Shown here piece after piece: positions 54,314-62,807 of a stretch of 64,000 nt of DNA (position 1 is its first letter; each line of letters opens with the position of its first letter). Source of the stretch: Labrenzia sp. PHM005 (GTDB taxonomy: Bacteria > Pseudomonadota > Alphaproteobacteria > Rhizobiales > Stappiaceae); assembly GCF_006517275.1 (NCBI RefSeq), contig NZ_CP041191.1, positions 3,157,001 to 3,221,000 of the forward strand. Reading direction: 5' to 3'. The notes beneath the pieces were generated by a model that worked only from the letters and a program-made list of their open reading frames with translations, ran no database searches and had not been told where the DNA came from. A program made the position numbers and the translations under genes.

Positions 54314-55906
54314 ATGGCCGGTTCTTCCGTTTCCGTAGACTACGCCCTGGCAATGGCCACTGAACCTGTGGCCGCCGGTGATTTCTTTGTGGTCGCACCG
54401 TCTTTGATCACCCTTCTTGGCGGCTCTTTGTGTTTGATGCTGCGCAAGCATACCGACTGGCAGGCCCGGCTCGGTATTGGTTTTTTGACACTGCTTGTGC
54501 TGGCAAATGCAGGGTTGTTGATACGGGTGCTCGACCATGGAGTAATCACCATGGTCATGGGCAGCTGGTTGCCGCCCTTTGGTATTGCGTTTTCGGTCGA
54601 TGCGCTAAGCGCGACCATGTCCTTTGTCGGGTCCATCGTTGCATTTTGTGCCGGACTCTACGGGGCTGCATCGATCGACAGCACCGGTCGGCGCTATGGT
54701 TTTTATCCGTTCCTCTTGTTGCTGATGACTGGGGTCAGTGGCGCGTTCCTGACCGGCGATATATTCAACCTCTACGTCTGGTTCGAAGTGTTGCTGATCG
54801 CCTCTTATGGCCTTCTCATCTTGGGCAACGACCGGATGCAGTTGGACGGCGCGGTGAAATATGGCGTGCTCAATCTGATCGGCACCAACTTCTTCCTGAT
54901 CGCGACCGGCCTTCTTTATGGAATCTTCGGCACCCTCAACATGGCCGATATTGCCATAAAGGTCGCCGCATTGAATGAACCGGCATCCGGGACATTGGCT
55001 ACGGTCGCAGCGCTCTATTTCCTGGCATTTGCCATGAAAGCAGCGGCCTTTCCGGTCAATTTCTGGCTTCCGGCGTCCTACCACACGCCGAATATTGTCG
55101 TTTCAGCGGTTTTCGCAGGCCTTCTGACCAAGGTTGGCGTGTATGCGCTGATCCGTGTGTTCGTGATGATCCTGCCGGCTTCACGCGGGTACATGTCCGA
55201 TCTGATTGCACTCGTCGCCATTTTGACCCTGCTAACCGGGGCCTTTGGCGCTTTGGCGCAGTCGGAACTCCGCCGGATGCTGGGATACCTTGTTATCGCC
55301 GGGATCGGATCGATGCTGGCCGGAGTTGCTGTTGGCTCCACATTGTCCATTTCCGGCGCCATCTTCTATGCGGTTCACTCCATCATCGTCATGACGGCCC
55401 TCTATATGGCGTCCGGGATTATTAACTTGATGGGCGGATCCTATGATTTGCGCGCTATTGGGGGGCTCTACCAAAAGAGTGCAGCATTTGCCGCTGTGTT
55501 CTTAGTGCTTGGGTTTGCAGTGTCCGGCTTGCCGCCATTTTCCGGATTCTGGCCCAAGGTGATCCTGGTCGACGCAGCCTTTTCCGATGGCCGGTCTTGG
55601 CTGGGAGCGGCGATTTTGTTCAGCGGCTTTCTAACCACCTTAGCAATGGGGCGGGTCTGGATCTTTGCCTTCTGGCGCGGCGGACCGGAAGGAACCGCGG
55701 ACGGGCAGGCGGTTGCGGTGCCCGGGGCGCCGGATGGTGGAACTGCGCTGGCCAGCAGCGCGCTTTGGCTTCCTCTTGGAATTCTGACAGCCCTAATCGT
55801 CTATTTTGGTCTGCAGCCGGAATGGATGCTTGAACTTTCAACACGCGGGGCCAGCGGGGTCGTTGAACCCTTTGGCTACTTGCGGTCGGTCTTTGGAGAT
55901 CAGTGA
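54314..55906 (+). CDS. mrpD: Mrp/Pha antiporter subunit D
   Basis: Ion-translocating subunit of 530 residues homologous to NuoN/NuoM, with about 14 helices. Motifs are FNLYVWFEVLLIASYGLLIL (the key Glu in helix 5), then AFPVNFWLPASYHTPNIVVS (with Lys in helix 7 nearby) and FAVSGLPPFSGFWPKVILVD. The first ATG at 54314 lies six bases after mrpC. It overlaps mrpE by one base (TGATG). Confidence 0.97.
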   Translation: MAGSSVSVDYALAMATEPVAAGDFFVVAPSLITLLGGSLCLMLRKHTDWQARLGIGFLTLLVLANAGLLIRVLDHGVITMVMGSWLPPFGIAFSVDALSATMSFVGSIVAFCAGLYGAASIDSTGRRYGFYPFLLLLMTGVSGAFLTGDIFNLYVWFEVLLIASYGLLILGNDRMQLDGAVKYGVLNLIGTNFFLIATGLLYGIFGTLNMADIAIKVAALNEPASGTLATVAALYFLAFAMKAAAFPVNFWLPASYHTPNIVVSAVFAGLLTKVGVYALIRVFVMILPASRGYMSDLIALVAILTLLTGAFGALAQSELRRMLGYLVIAGIGSMLAGVAVGSTLSISGAIFYAVHSIIVMTALYMASGIINLMGGSYDLRAIGGLYQKSAAFAAVFLVLGFAVSGLPPFSGFWPKVILVDAAFSDGRSWLGAAILFSGFLTTLAMGRVWIFAFWRGGPEGTADGQAVAVPGAPDGGTALASSALWLPLGILTALIVYFGLQPEWMLELSTRGASGVVEPFGYLRSVFGDQ

Positions 55907-56382
55907 TGACAGGTCTCTTCCTCATCAACATTCTTCTGGCGCTTGCCTGGGCAGCCGTGACCGGCAGCTTTGCCGAGATCAACCTTGCCTTCGGCTTTTT
56001 GCTCGGTAGCGCAGCGCTTTATCTGATCCGGGAGCAGGTGGGAACGGATGCCTATTTCCGCCGGTTCACAAAATCGATTGGCCTGGCTTTCATGTTCGTG
56101 CGGGAACTGGTCAAATCCGCGTGGCGGGTGGCCGTCATCGTGCTTCGACCCAAAATCGATTTGCAGCCTGGCATTATCGCTGTTCCGCTGACCGTTGATC
56201 GGGATTTTGAGATTGCCATGCTCGCGAATCTGATCACCCTGACCCCGGGCACGCTGTCGGTAGATGTGTCCGACGATCGTGGCACTCTTTATGTCCATTG
56301 TATCGATGTTCCAGATCCGCAGGAAACGATTGACGACATCAAGAACGGCTTTGAGCGCAAGATTCTGGAGGCGTTCCGATGA
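55906..56382 (+). CDS. mrpE: Mrp/Pha antiporter subunit E
   Basis: Membrane subunit of 158 residues with two to three N-terminal helices (about 4-45) and a soluble C-terminal domain with [20 protein letters not shown] near residue 105-125, the MnhE signature. The ATG at 55906 overlaps the mrpD stop by one base; a GTG three bases earlier is possible. It overlaps mrpF by four bases. Confidence 0.95.
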   Translation: MTGLFLINILLALAWAAVTGSFAEINLAFGFLLGSAALYLIREQVGTDAYFRRFTKSIGLAFMFVRELVKSAWRVAVIVLRPKIDLQPGIIAVPLTVDRDFEIAMLANLITLTPGTLSVDVSDDRGTLYVHCIDVPDPQETIDDIKNGFERKILEAFR

Positions 56383-56735
56383 CCCAGTATGAAGAGTTCT
56401 CTGCCAGCTTTCTCGATTGGTCGGTTAATGCGTCGCTTGCGATACTGACCGTCGCATTTCTGATCATCGTCTATCGGACGGTAAAGGGTCCCAGTTTACC
56501 GGATCGGGTTGTTGCGCTTGACATGCTGGTGGCCGTTGGGATCGGTTTTATCGCTGCGATCGGTGTCCTGACCGACTACCATCTTTATATCGACATAGCC
56601 ATCACGCTTGGACTTGTCGGCTTTCTGGCAACTGTTGCCTTTGCCCGCTTTATTTTGCACCGAGGGCTCGCAGGCGACGAAACTATCGCGCAGGAAGTCA
56701 AAGAAAGTATTGAACGCCGGGAGGCAGGCCAATGA
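56379..56735 (+). CDS. mrpF: Mrp/Pha antiporter subunit F
   Basis: Membrane subunit of 118 residues with three helices and the MnhF motif [20 protein letters not shown] near residue 36-55. It overlaps mrpE and mrpG by four bases each. Known function is structural within the antiporter. Confidence 0.95.
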   Translation: MTQYEEFSASFLDWSVNASLAILTVAFLIIVYRTVKGPSLPDRVVALDMLVAVGIGFIAAIGVLTDYHLYIDIAITLGLVGFLATVAFARFILHRGLAGDETIAQEVKESIERREAGQ

Positions 56736-57079
56736 CCGCCTTGATTGAGATTCTAACCGGCATAATGCTTGTCATCGGAGCTTCATTTGCCCTGGTGGCT
56801 TCTATCGGCCTCATACGCTTAAAGGACGTCTATATGCGCATGCATGCGGCGTCAAAGGCGGGAACTTTGGGCTCAGGTCTGATGCTCATTGCGCTGGCTA
56901 TTTATGCAACTGACCTTGCGATTGCTACGCGGGCTCTTGCAGGTGTAGTGTTTTTTCTGCTGACGGCTCCGATATCGGCGCATCTCTTGGCAAAAGCGTC
57001 CTATGCCGCAGGTTACCGGGCCTGCGCAGACACCAAAGAGGATGCGTTGGCAGAGGTCATACGGCCTAATGACACTTAA
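56732..57079 (+). CDS. mrpG: Mrp/Pha antiporter subunit G
   Basis: Last subunit of the operon, 115 residues with three helices and the MnhG signature [20 protein letters not shown] near residue 26-45. It begins inside the mrpF stop. No terminator-like hairpin is seen straight after it. Confidence 0.95.
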   Translation: MTALIEILTGIMLVIGASFALVASIGLIRLKDVYMRMHAASKAGTLGSGLMLIALAIYATDLAIATRALAGVVFFLLTAPISAHLLAKASYAAGYRACADTKEDALAEVIRPNDT

Positions 57080-57397
57080 ATGAGACGGAAAGTATGGTCT
57101 CGTAGGTATAGAATGACCTTGCGGTAATACTTTTTATCGAATGCGGATACAATGACTGGGAAATGATCATTATTTCCCATGTCTCATTTTTTATTGCATC
57201 CATTGTTGTTTTATTTGGAATTTGGGCTTGTCTGTACGCGTTACCATCTATATAAGGCTGTCACAGGCACCTGCAAAGTAGAGTCTTTGCCGATTCTCGC
57301 ACTCGTAAGTATCCTTATTCTTGTGTTCACTTACGGTGTTTGGAGTTGCAGGTAATCATCGCCACAGATTCGAATTTCAGTAGAGAACAGGTGTGAA
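57080..57397. other. Intergenic region upstream of the MucR-type gene
   Basis: About 320 bases without a gene, AT-rich. It holds an 8-base inverted repeat at 57157-57179 (listed separately) and should contain the promoter of the MucR-type gene, which in relatives represses itself. Confidence 0.6.
57157..57179. promoter_or_regulatory. Inverted repeat upstream of the MucR-type gene
   Basis: TGGGAAAT (57157-57164) and ATTTCCCA (57172-57179) form a perfect 8-base inverted repeat with seven bases between, 219-241 bases upstream of the start codon and about 80 bases past mrpG. It could be an operator or a weak stem ending the mrp transcript. Confidence 0.35.
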
Positions 57398-57814
57398 ATG
57401 ACTGATAATCTGGTCGAAGCAAATTTGATTGACCTTACTGCCGACATTGTTTCCGCATATGTGAGCAACAATACCGTTGCGTCAACAGATCTTCCAGGTC
57501 TTATCAACGAAGTATATGGTGCTCTGCATAAAACGGCGGCCGCTTCGAATGAGCCGGAGCCGGAGCCGCTGAAACCAGCAGTGCCGGTCAAGAAGTCTGT
57601 CATGCCGGATTACATCATCTGCTTGGAAGACGGTAAGAAGTTCAAGTCGCTCAAGCGCCATCTGCGCACGCACTACAACATGACACCGGAAGAATACCGC
57701 GATAAGTGGGATCTGGCTGCCGATTATCCGATGGTTGCGCCTAACTATGCCGCTGCTCGGTCCGAGTTGGCAAAGAAAATGGGTCTGGGCCAGCAGCGTA
57801 AGCGCGCCAAGTAA
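57398..57814 (+). CDS. mucR: MucR/Ros-family transcriptional regulator
   Basis: Zinc-finger DNA-binding protein of 138 residues, a global silencer-type regulator in Hyphomicrobiales that controls exopolysaccharide, motility and cell-cycle genes. The N-terminal half forms oligomers; the finger begins [20 protein letters not shown] with a Cys, an Asp in the second Cys position, and the two His. This CysAspHisHis pattern is known from MucR of Brucella. [12 protein letters not shown] and a basic C-terminus follow. AGGTGTGAA precedes the ATG at 57398. A strong terminator follows. Confidence 0.96.
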   Translation: MTDNLVEANLIDLTADIVSAYVSNNTVASTDLPGLINEVYGALHKTAAASNEPEPEPLKPAVPVKKSVMPDYIICLEDGKKFKSLKRHLRTHYNMTPEEYRDKWDLAADYPMVAPNYAAARSELAKKMGLGQQRKRAK

Positions 57815-58142
57815 TCTATCAATAGATTATAGTAAAACAAAAAGAAGCCGCCCAAATTGGGCGGCTTTTTTCGTTTTTTGATTCATTTCTATCTTATTGC
57901 GAAAATAGCAATTCAATCCAATGTTTGTTCGAAACAGGCTCCCTATGCGCTTCTGAATATTAAGGTTGTGAAATAACTTATACACCCCCATGAATTGCAG
58001 CGCTAGAATGTAGGAAAATAAGCCTAGCGGCCGTGGGTAGGGAGAACACCGGTTTCCATATTGAAGCTTCTATTGAGAGAAAGCCCGGAGCCGGAGTTCC
58101 AGATCTTTGACAGTCTTTGTGTTCACAACAGGGAGTGACAAC
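57815..58142. other. Intergenic region between mucR and the DnaA-like gene
   Basis: About 330 bases. After the terminator at 57845 the rest is AT-rich, with no convincing reading frame. It should contain the promoter of the DnaA-domain-like/DUF6456 operon. Confidence 0.55.
57845..57874 (+). terminator. Rho-independent terminator after mucR
   Basis: AAGCCGCCC (57845-57853) pairs perfectly with GGGCGGCTT (57859-57867), followed by TTTTTCG and a longer T-run. It lies 31 bases after the stop. Confidence 0.95.
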
Positions 58143-58556
58143 ATGATTGGGAACCGGGGAGGGAATTTTCTAATAGTGTCGGCGGATGTGGAGAAAGAGC
58201 CGCACCGCCTGCTTGCTGCGAATAGGCTGGCCGCCCATTTGCATTTGGCCGAAGGTTATGTCTCGCGCGCTTTCTGCATTAAACCACACGACTTCTATAT
58301 TGTTACCCGTGGCCCAAAGCATGTTGCAGAAGCGCGTCAATTAATCATGTATCTCGCGCATGTGGAGTTTGGGTTGCCTTTGGCTGTTGTCGGTCGAAAG
58401 TACCAGCGTGACCGCTCGACTGCGTCCTATGCCTGCAGAACCATAGAGCACAGGCGGGAAGATCCGTTTTTTGATCAGCTTGTTAGCGAGATCGAAGATC
58501 TGATCACACTGAGAAAAGACCCTTTGTTTGGTTCATTTGTGTGGAGGGCAAAATGA
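58143..58556 (+). CDS. Stand-alone DnaA domain IV-like DNA-binding protein
   Basis: Protein of 137 residues from the ATG at 58143, with GGGAG about 9 bases upstream; the frame opens further upstream at 58107 without a better site. The middle part is a helix-turn-helix resembling the C-terminal DNA-binding domain of DnaA: LPLAVVGRKYQRDRSTASYA then CRTIEHRREDPFFDQL, matching the DnaA signature RDxTTVxxACRxIE, with the His of that signature replaced by Arg. No AAA+ domain is present, so it cannot initiate replication alone. Its stop overlaps the DUF6456 gene by four bases. Confidence 0.85.
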   Translation: MIGNRGGNFLIVSADVEKEPHRLLAANRLAAHLHLAEGYVSRAFCIKPHDFYIVTRGPKHVAEARQLIMYLAHVEFGLPLAVVGRKYQRDRSTASYACRTIEHRREDPFFDQLVSEIEDLITLRKDPLFGSFVWRAK

Positions 58557-59380
58557 GTTTTGTCGAAACCTCCACATCTGAAAGCCGGCAAAATCGGGTT
58601 CGCCTATTGCGTAACTTATCGGCGCCAGGCGCAAAACTAATGCGCAGGCAGATGAAGGACCAGATTTCATGGGTTCTCATCCGCTCTGGTGGCGAGGCTC
58701 GTACGGCTTGGTGTGACAACCTTATCAAGCAAGCGCTTGCCTCAGGTGTTGTTGACCTCAACACAAAGGAAGAATGCAGAATAACTAAGGCGGGACGGGC
58801 GGCGCTTCGAAGGGCTTTGAGCGGAGCTGAGGCTTATTCGGATCAGCATCGGACCATTCGCTATCAGCAGAAAACGGAAGATTCTGCTTCGAAACGCCGG
58901 CCTGCTCCAATACGTACCAAAACAAATCTCGATGAGAGTCCATTGGCCCGGCTTGCCGTGCGGAAAGGTAAGAATGGCAAACCGCTGCTCGAACCCGAAC
59001 AAGTCCGGGCCGGGGAACGCTTGCGCGCCGACTACACCTTTGCAGCCATGATGCCAGCGATTGGTCAGGGGTGGCGGACGGAACGGATCGGTTCTGGGCC
59101 GGCGCGATCGGGGCTCAGGGACCTAAGTGATGATGTTCTGTCAGCGCGCCAACGGGTTGAGCGGATTTTGGCTAGTATTGAACCAGTTCTCGCCAGTGTG
59201 ATTGTCGACGTTTGTTGCCACCTGAAAGGTCTTGAGAAAATCGAAGAAGAACGTGGCTGGCCGGCGCGCTGCGCCAAGATCGTCTTGCAGATTGGGCTGT
59301 CAGCACTTGTGGAGCGTTACGGTGAAAGAACTCAGGCCGCTGCAGGGCATGGCCACATTCACACTTGGCAGGCAAAATAG
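58553..59380 (+). CDS. DUF6456 domain protein
   Basis: Protein of 275 residues. The C-terminal half has the DUF6456 pattern, with LRADYTFAAMMPAIGQGWRT near residue 160 and VIVDVCCHLKGLEKIEEERG near 220, ending in a long helix. The N-terminal part (about 30-90) looks like a winged helix (LIRSGGEARTAWCDNLIKQA, then TKAGRAALRRALSG). DUF6456 proteins probably bind DNA, but function is unknown. The ATG at 58553 overlaps the previous stop and follows GGAGGGC, so the two proteins are co-produced. Confidence 0.85.
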   Translation: MSFVETSTSESRQNRVRLLRNLSAPGAKLMRRQMKDQISWVLIRSGGEARTAWCDNLIKQALASGVVDLNTKEECRITKAGRAALRRALSGAEAYSDQHRTIRYQQKTEDSASKRRPAPIRTKTNLDESPLARLAVRKGKNGKPLLEPEQVRAGERLRADYTFAAMMPAIGQGWRTERIGSGPARSGLRDLSDDVLSARQRVERILASIEPVLASVIVDVCCHLKGLEKIEEERGWPARCAKIVLQIGLSALVERYGERTQAAAGHGHIHTWQAK

Positions 59381-59403
59381 GCTGAGATCAATTGACGGAC
59401 AGC

Positions 59404-59835
59404 TTAGGCGGCTGCCAAAGCAGCCTCTGCATCTGCCCGGATTCGCCCAACCATTGAACGTAGGCCGTTGGAGCGTTGCGGGGTGAGGTGTTCTTGTAAG
59501 CCCAGCTTTTTAAAAATCGCTTCCACATCGATGTTCAATATGCCAGCGGCTGTCTTGCCATTAAAGATCGCGGTCACAATGGCGACAAGACCTTGTACGA
59601 TCAGGGCATCGCTGTCACCGCGGAATATCAGCACCGGCACACCGTCTGTGTTTTTTTCTATGCTTGTGATCAACCATACCTGTGAGACGCAGCCACGAAC
59701 TTTGTGGTCTTCACTGCGTTCCTCATCTGTAAGCGGAGCCAGCTCTTTGCCCAGGTCGATCAGATATTTGTAGCGGTCTTCCCAGTCGTCCAGAAACTCG
59801 AAACTTTCCAGGATGTCATCAAGTGTTGTTGTCAT
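59404..59835 (-). CDS. sufE: Sulfur acceptor protein SufE
   Basis: Sulfur-transfer protein of 143 residues that takes persulfide sulfur from a cysteine desulfurase for iron-sulfur cluster assembly. Cys49 in HKVRGCVSQVWL is the sulfur-accepting cysteine; the LGLQEHLTPQRSNGLRSMVG region near the C-terminus is the typical end of the family. Length normal. It starts at the ATG at 59835. No suf operon is near, as is usual for many alphaproteobacterial sufE genes. Confidence 0.97.
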   Translation of the reverse strand: MTTTLDDILESFEFLDDWEDRYKYLIDLGKELAPLTDEERSEDHKVRGCVSQVWLITSIEKNTDGVPVLIFRGDSDALIVQGLVAIVTAIFNGKTAAGILNIDVEAIFKKLGLQEHLTPQRSNGLRSMVGRIRADAEAALAAA

Positions 59836-59944
59836 GATCCGGGTCTTAAATGCTGTCTATGCGCTTCATATAGCCCGCTCATGACATCCTGCCTATCCTT
59901 GCAGCGACGATTTTCTCAGTGAAATGGCAAAAAACGCCGGGCGA

Positions 59945-59994
59945 AAGACAAAGAAACGCCGCAGACGAAATGGGCAGCTGTCCGTCTGCGGCGT
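59945..59994 (-). terminator. Rho-independent terminator after the DUF5330 gene
   Basis: On the minus strand the 12-base stem at 59956-59994 is followed by TTTCTTTGTCTTTC, a pyrimidine-rich run. It lies about 120 bases downstream of the DUF5330 stop, so it would end that transcript if read-through occurs. Confidence 0.6.
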
Positions 59995-60049
59995 AGCGGA
60001 AAACGTCCGCTGAAGTGAAGCCGTCCTTTGCGATGCGGTTGCACCGCAT
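59956..60049. ncRNA. Cluster of three hairpins between sufE and the DUF5330 gene
   Basis: Three inverted repeats follow in under 100 bases: ACGCCGCAGACG with CGTCTGCGGCGT (59956-59967 and 59983-59994, perfect over 12 bases), AGCGGA with TCCGCT (59995-60000 and 60006-60011), and ATGCGGT with ACCGCAT (60033-60039 and 60043-60049). They fill a gap with no protein gene. I see no known RNA family. They may be a terminator plus structured RNA, or a small RNA. Kept at low confidence. Confidence 0.3.
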
Positions 60050-60112
60050 GAGCGGGGCGCAATCAACCACTCGTAACGTTCTGGAGGTCGTCGGAACGCC
60101 TAGTGGTTTTAC

Positions 60113-60556
60113 TCAGGTTTTTGGCCCTGAGCGGGGTTTGGGCCGCGGTGTAGGCCCAATTTCTGTAGTCTTGTTTTGAACTTCCGCTGACACTGTTTCA
60201 AATGCCGGATATTCAATCTGTACAGATTGATCCGATGTCGGTTGAACGTTTGTCGAACCGGTGATCATCGTGTCGCGGGAGGTGTCCTCGGCAACTTGTG
60301 TGTCCAGATACTCGTATACAATCCGGGCACCATCGCGGGCGCGGCTGCCGATAGCGGTCAGCGCGTTTCCACCTGTCTCGCATGCCACGGGATTGCGATC
60401 ACAAAATCCGCCGATGTCCGATACTGTCGCTTGCGCAGCAAGGTACGCTGAGACAGGGTTGACGGATTCAACGGGTGTACTCTCCTCTTCCGACCCAATC
60501 GGAATAAGGACCAGCACAAGTGTTAGCCAAAAGGCCGTTCTCAAAAGAAAGAACAT
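60113..60556 (-). CDS. DUF5330 domain protein
   Basis: Protein of 147 residues with a short N-terminal membrane helix or signal (about 3-21), then the SDIGGFCDRNPVACETGGNA segment typical of DUF5330, with two cysteines, and a Pro/Thr-rich tail (TPRPKPRSGP). Members of this family occur widely in Hyphomicrobiales and are of unknown function, likely periplasmic. Start at the ATG at 60556. A pair of neighbouring hairpins lies downstream. Confidence 0.85.
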   Translation of the reverse strand: MFFLLRTAFWLTLVLVLIPIGSEEESTPVESVNPVSAYLAAQATVSDIGGFCDRNPVACETGGNALTAIGSRARDGARIVYEYLDTQVAEDTSRDTMITGSTNVQPTSDQSVQIEYPAFETVSAEVQNKTTEIGPTPRPKPRSGPKT

Positions 60557-60884
60557 TGCTGCTACCCATAGTTCTTTTCACATTAGGCGTGCCTTGTTGA
60601 ACTGTTGGCACACTCGTTATGAAACAGACACTAGCAGCGACATCAGAACGTCCGGTTGAACCGGAAATGCCAATTTTCATAAAATAAAACATGCATTTAA
60701 GACAAGTTTTCTGAGAATTTGATTCAAATTTGAATGAATTTCAGTCAAGCCCCTGAAAAAAATGAAAATAATGCAATTTTTGGACGAATGGGACTTATCC
60801 TTTATCGTTCCTTAAGCGGTGCGGGCGAAAATGCCGATAACAGTTTTGCGGGCCCGATTCCCGCGTGTGTATCGGTAGTATGTT
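60557..60884. other. Intergenic region before the sensor protein gene
   Basis: About 330 AT-rich bases between divergent genes. It contains a perfect 14-base palindrome at 60722-60735 and should contain promoters for both directions. No gene seen. Confidence 0.55.
60722..60735. promoter_or_regulatory. Palindrome upstream of the sensor protein gene
   Basis: ATTCAAATTTGAAT is a perfect palindrome, flanked by imperfect matches out to CTGA/TCAG, 150 bases upstream of the sensor gene start. It may bind a dimeric regulator; no regulator is named. Confidence 0.4.
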
Positions 60885-62000
60885 TTGAGTAACTATCTGA
60901 AGTTTTTGGGAAATGCCTGGGAGGTCTGGGCGAGCCGGGTTGATGGAATGATTCACCCGGAGGCTGTGACGGATCCGTATTGCGGGCCGCTTCATAGATC
61001 CTTCCTTTTGGGATGTTTTTTTTCCGGTGCCATTGCACTTCTTGTTTTGCCGCTTCATTTGGCATTGGCCGGTGCGCCTCCGGCAGCCGCCGTGCTCATG
61101 ATTACCTGGATGCTAAGCCAGTGGCCTTTGGCCCTGTATCTCTCCCGATCCGGCAATCTTGAACGGGCTATTACACTGTCGGCCGGACTGTTTGCCGTGT
61201 TCACGGCTGCCATTTGCGCTTTGACGGGCGGGGCCAGTTCGTTTGCTGTGATTTGGTTGCTGATTCCATGTTTGGAAGCCGCGTTTGCGTCTCGGCGCAG
61301 AACTGCGATGGTGGTGACTGGTTTCTGCAGCGCGCTCTATCTGGCTTTGTTGGGGTATTCCGGCAGTTATTCTTCGGTGATGGGTGTCCCAGCCGGAGTT
61401 GAACCTGTCGCGGTGCTAGGAGCTTTGACCTATGCGGGGACACTTGTCGTCCGTTTGATTGCTGATCGGCAGCGGAGCCGGGTTTTGCACAGAGTGTCTC
61501 TGGACGACTTTCAAACATTGAACCAAACCTTGTCCGGGATTGTCTGCAAGGTTCAAACCTCGGGCGAGGTGCGGCTTCTTGCTGGTCCCGCAAGGCAGTT
61601 GTTTGGTGCTGCTTTTGCATCGGCTGGACCGGATTGGATCTTTGCGCGCTTGCATGTCACCGACCGTCCGCTTTATTTGACCCGGTTGTCCGAAGCCCGC
61701 CATAAGGGGCTGGTATCCAGTTTGGAAGTTTTAATCCGCACTTGTCCGGATGACAGCGAAGAACCAAACGGTATTCACTACGCCAAAATGGCGGTCAGAT
61801 TGGCACCGCTTGGTGATCTTGGGAGGGTCTCCCAATGCACAGCCGAAGGCAGATCCGTGCTGATTGCTTTGGACCCCATCAAAGACGCGGAACAGGTGCA
61901 GTTGACAAATACAGCGGATGTTTTGCGTATTCCGGCTGCGAATCATCTGCTGCCAGCAGAAGATGCCTGGCAGCCTGAAACACTTATGAAATCGGCATAG
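60885..62000 (+). CDS. Membrane sensor/PAS protein without kinase domain
   Basis: Protein of 371 residues with about five to six hydrophobic helices in residues 40-190 and a soluble C-terminal region (about 210-371) that resembles a PAS domain (LSGIVCKVQTSGEVRLLAGP, then FARLHVTDRPLYLTRLSEAR). The membrane part plus PAS look like the input half of a sensor histidine kinase found beside peptidoglycan-binding and DUF1491 genes in relatives. Here it stops before any HisKA or ATPase part, and the next gene begins seven bases after the stop. The start is a TTG at 60885; the preceding in-frame stop is at 60876. Confidence 0.75.
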   Translation: MSNYLKFLGNAWEVWASRVDGMIHPEAVTDPYCGPLHRSFLLGCFFSGAIALLVLPLHLALAGAPPAAAVLMITWMLSQWPLALYLSRSGNLERAITLSAGLFAVFTAAICALTGGASSFAVIWLLIPCLEAAFASRRRTAMVVTGFCSALYLALLGYSGSYSSVMGVPAGVEPVAVLGALTYAGTLVVRLIADRQRSRVLHRVSLDDFQTLNQTLSGIVCKVQTSGEVRLLAGPARQLFGAAFASAGPDWIFARLHVTDRPLYLTRLSEARHKGLVSSLEVLIRTCPDDSEEPNGIHYAKMAVRLAPLGDLGRVSQCTAEGRSVLIALDPIKDAEQVQLTNTADVLRIPAANHLLPAEDAWQPETLMKSA

Positions 62001-62007
62001 GTGGTTT

Positions 62008-62760
62008 ATGGCGAAGCAGGGCAAACGATCAAAAAAACAAGAGCCACCGGAATCCATGATGAGCCGGGCAGGTTATGTCGCACGGGATAACCCGGTTGCC
62101 GCAGGCGGCACGGTTGTCATGGGTTTGACGGCTTGCCTGATCATAGCCAATGCGGTTGGCCTTCAACCTGGACGCCATCCGGCACCCTATTATTCCACAC
62201 GCGCGTGGCCTGACACGGTTCAAGTGCCAGAACCTGATGGACGCCGCGGCCTTGTGCCCGTTCAGGAGATTTCCACCCTCGTTCTGGACCTTCAAATATC
62301 CCTGCGCAAGTTGGGGCTTTATGTGGGGCCGCTTGATGGCGTCAATGGCCCGGCGACGGAACGGGCTATCCGTGCATTTGAACGTAGAGCCGGGCGAGTT
62401 GAAACCGGTCAGGCCAACGAAGGCCTATTGGCACTGGTGCTTTTGCAAGGCGATGATCCGGTCGCCCTAGATGCGCCGCCGGTTCCGCGAGCAAAGCCGC
62501 ACGTGTCTGGAACAACGTCTGCCGCTGTTGATCAGAATGTTACTGCCAGTGTTGATGCAGATCCCAAACTGAAAAAAATCCAATACGCGCTTTCCCAACT
62601 TGGGTACGGTCCTCTGATTGCCGATGGCGTGATGGGAGCCAACACATCTGCCGCGCTTCGGCGGTTTGAGCTGGACAGGGGATTACCGGAGACTGGTGAA
62701 CCCAATCCGGACACGCTTGAACGGCTGGCAATGGTCAGCGGTCAGCGCTTTGACCAGTAA
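62008..62760 (+). CDS. Membrane-anchored peptidoglycan-binding protein
   Basis: Protein of 250 residues with one N-terminal membrane helix (about 28-50) and two PG_binding_1 repeats. The first lies around residues 85-130 (DLQISLRKLGLYVGPLDGVN), the second around 190-245 (KIQYALSQLGYGPLIADGVM). It likely tethers a membrane complex to the cell wall in the periplasm. AGGTGG precedes the ATG at 62008, seven bases after the sensor stop, so the two are one operon. No catalytic domain is attached. Confidence 0.9.
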   Translation: MAKQGKRSKKQEPPESMMSRAGYVARDNPVAAGGTVVMGLTACLIIANAVGLQPGRHPAPYYSTRAWPDTVQVPEPDGRRGLVPVQEISTLVLDLQISLRKLGLYVGPLDGVNGPATERAIRAFERRAGRVETGQANEGLLALVLLQGDDPVALDAPPVPRAKPHVSGTTSAAVDQNVTASVDADPKLKKIQYALSQLGYGPLIADGVMGANTSAALRRFELDRGLPETGEPNPDTLERLAMVSGQRFDQ

Positions 62761-62807
62761 TATGCAGGAGGGCGGGCGCCGGGACGCTTCGCAATCTGGA
62801 GGTGGTC

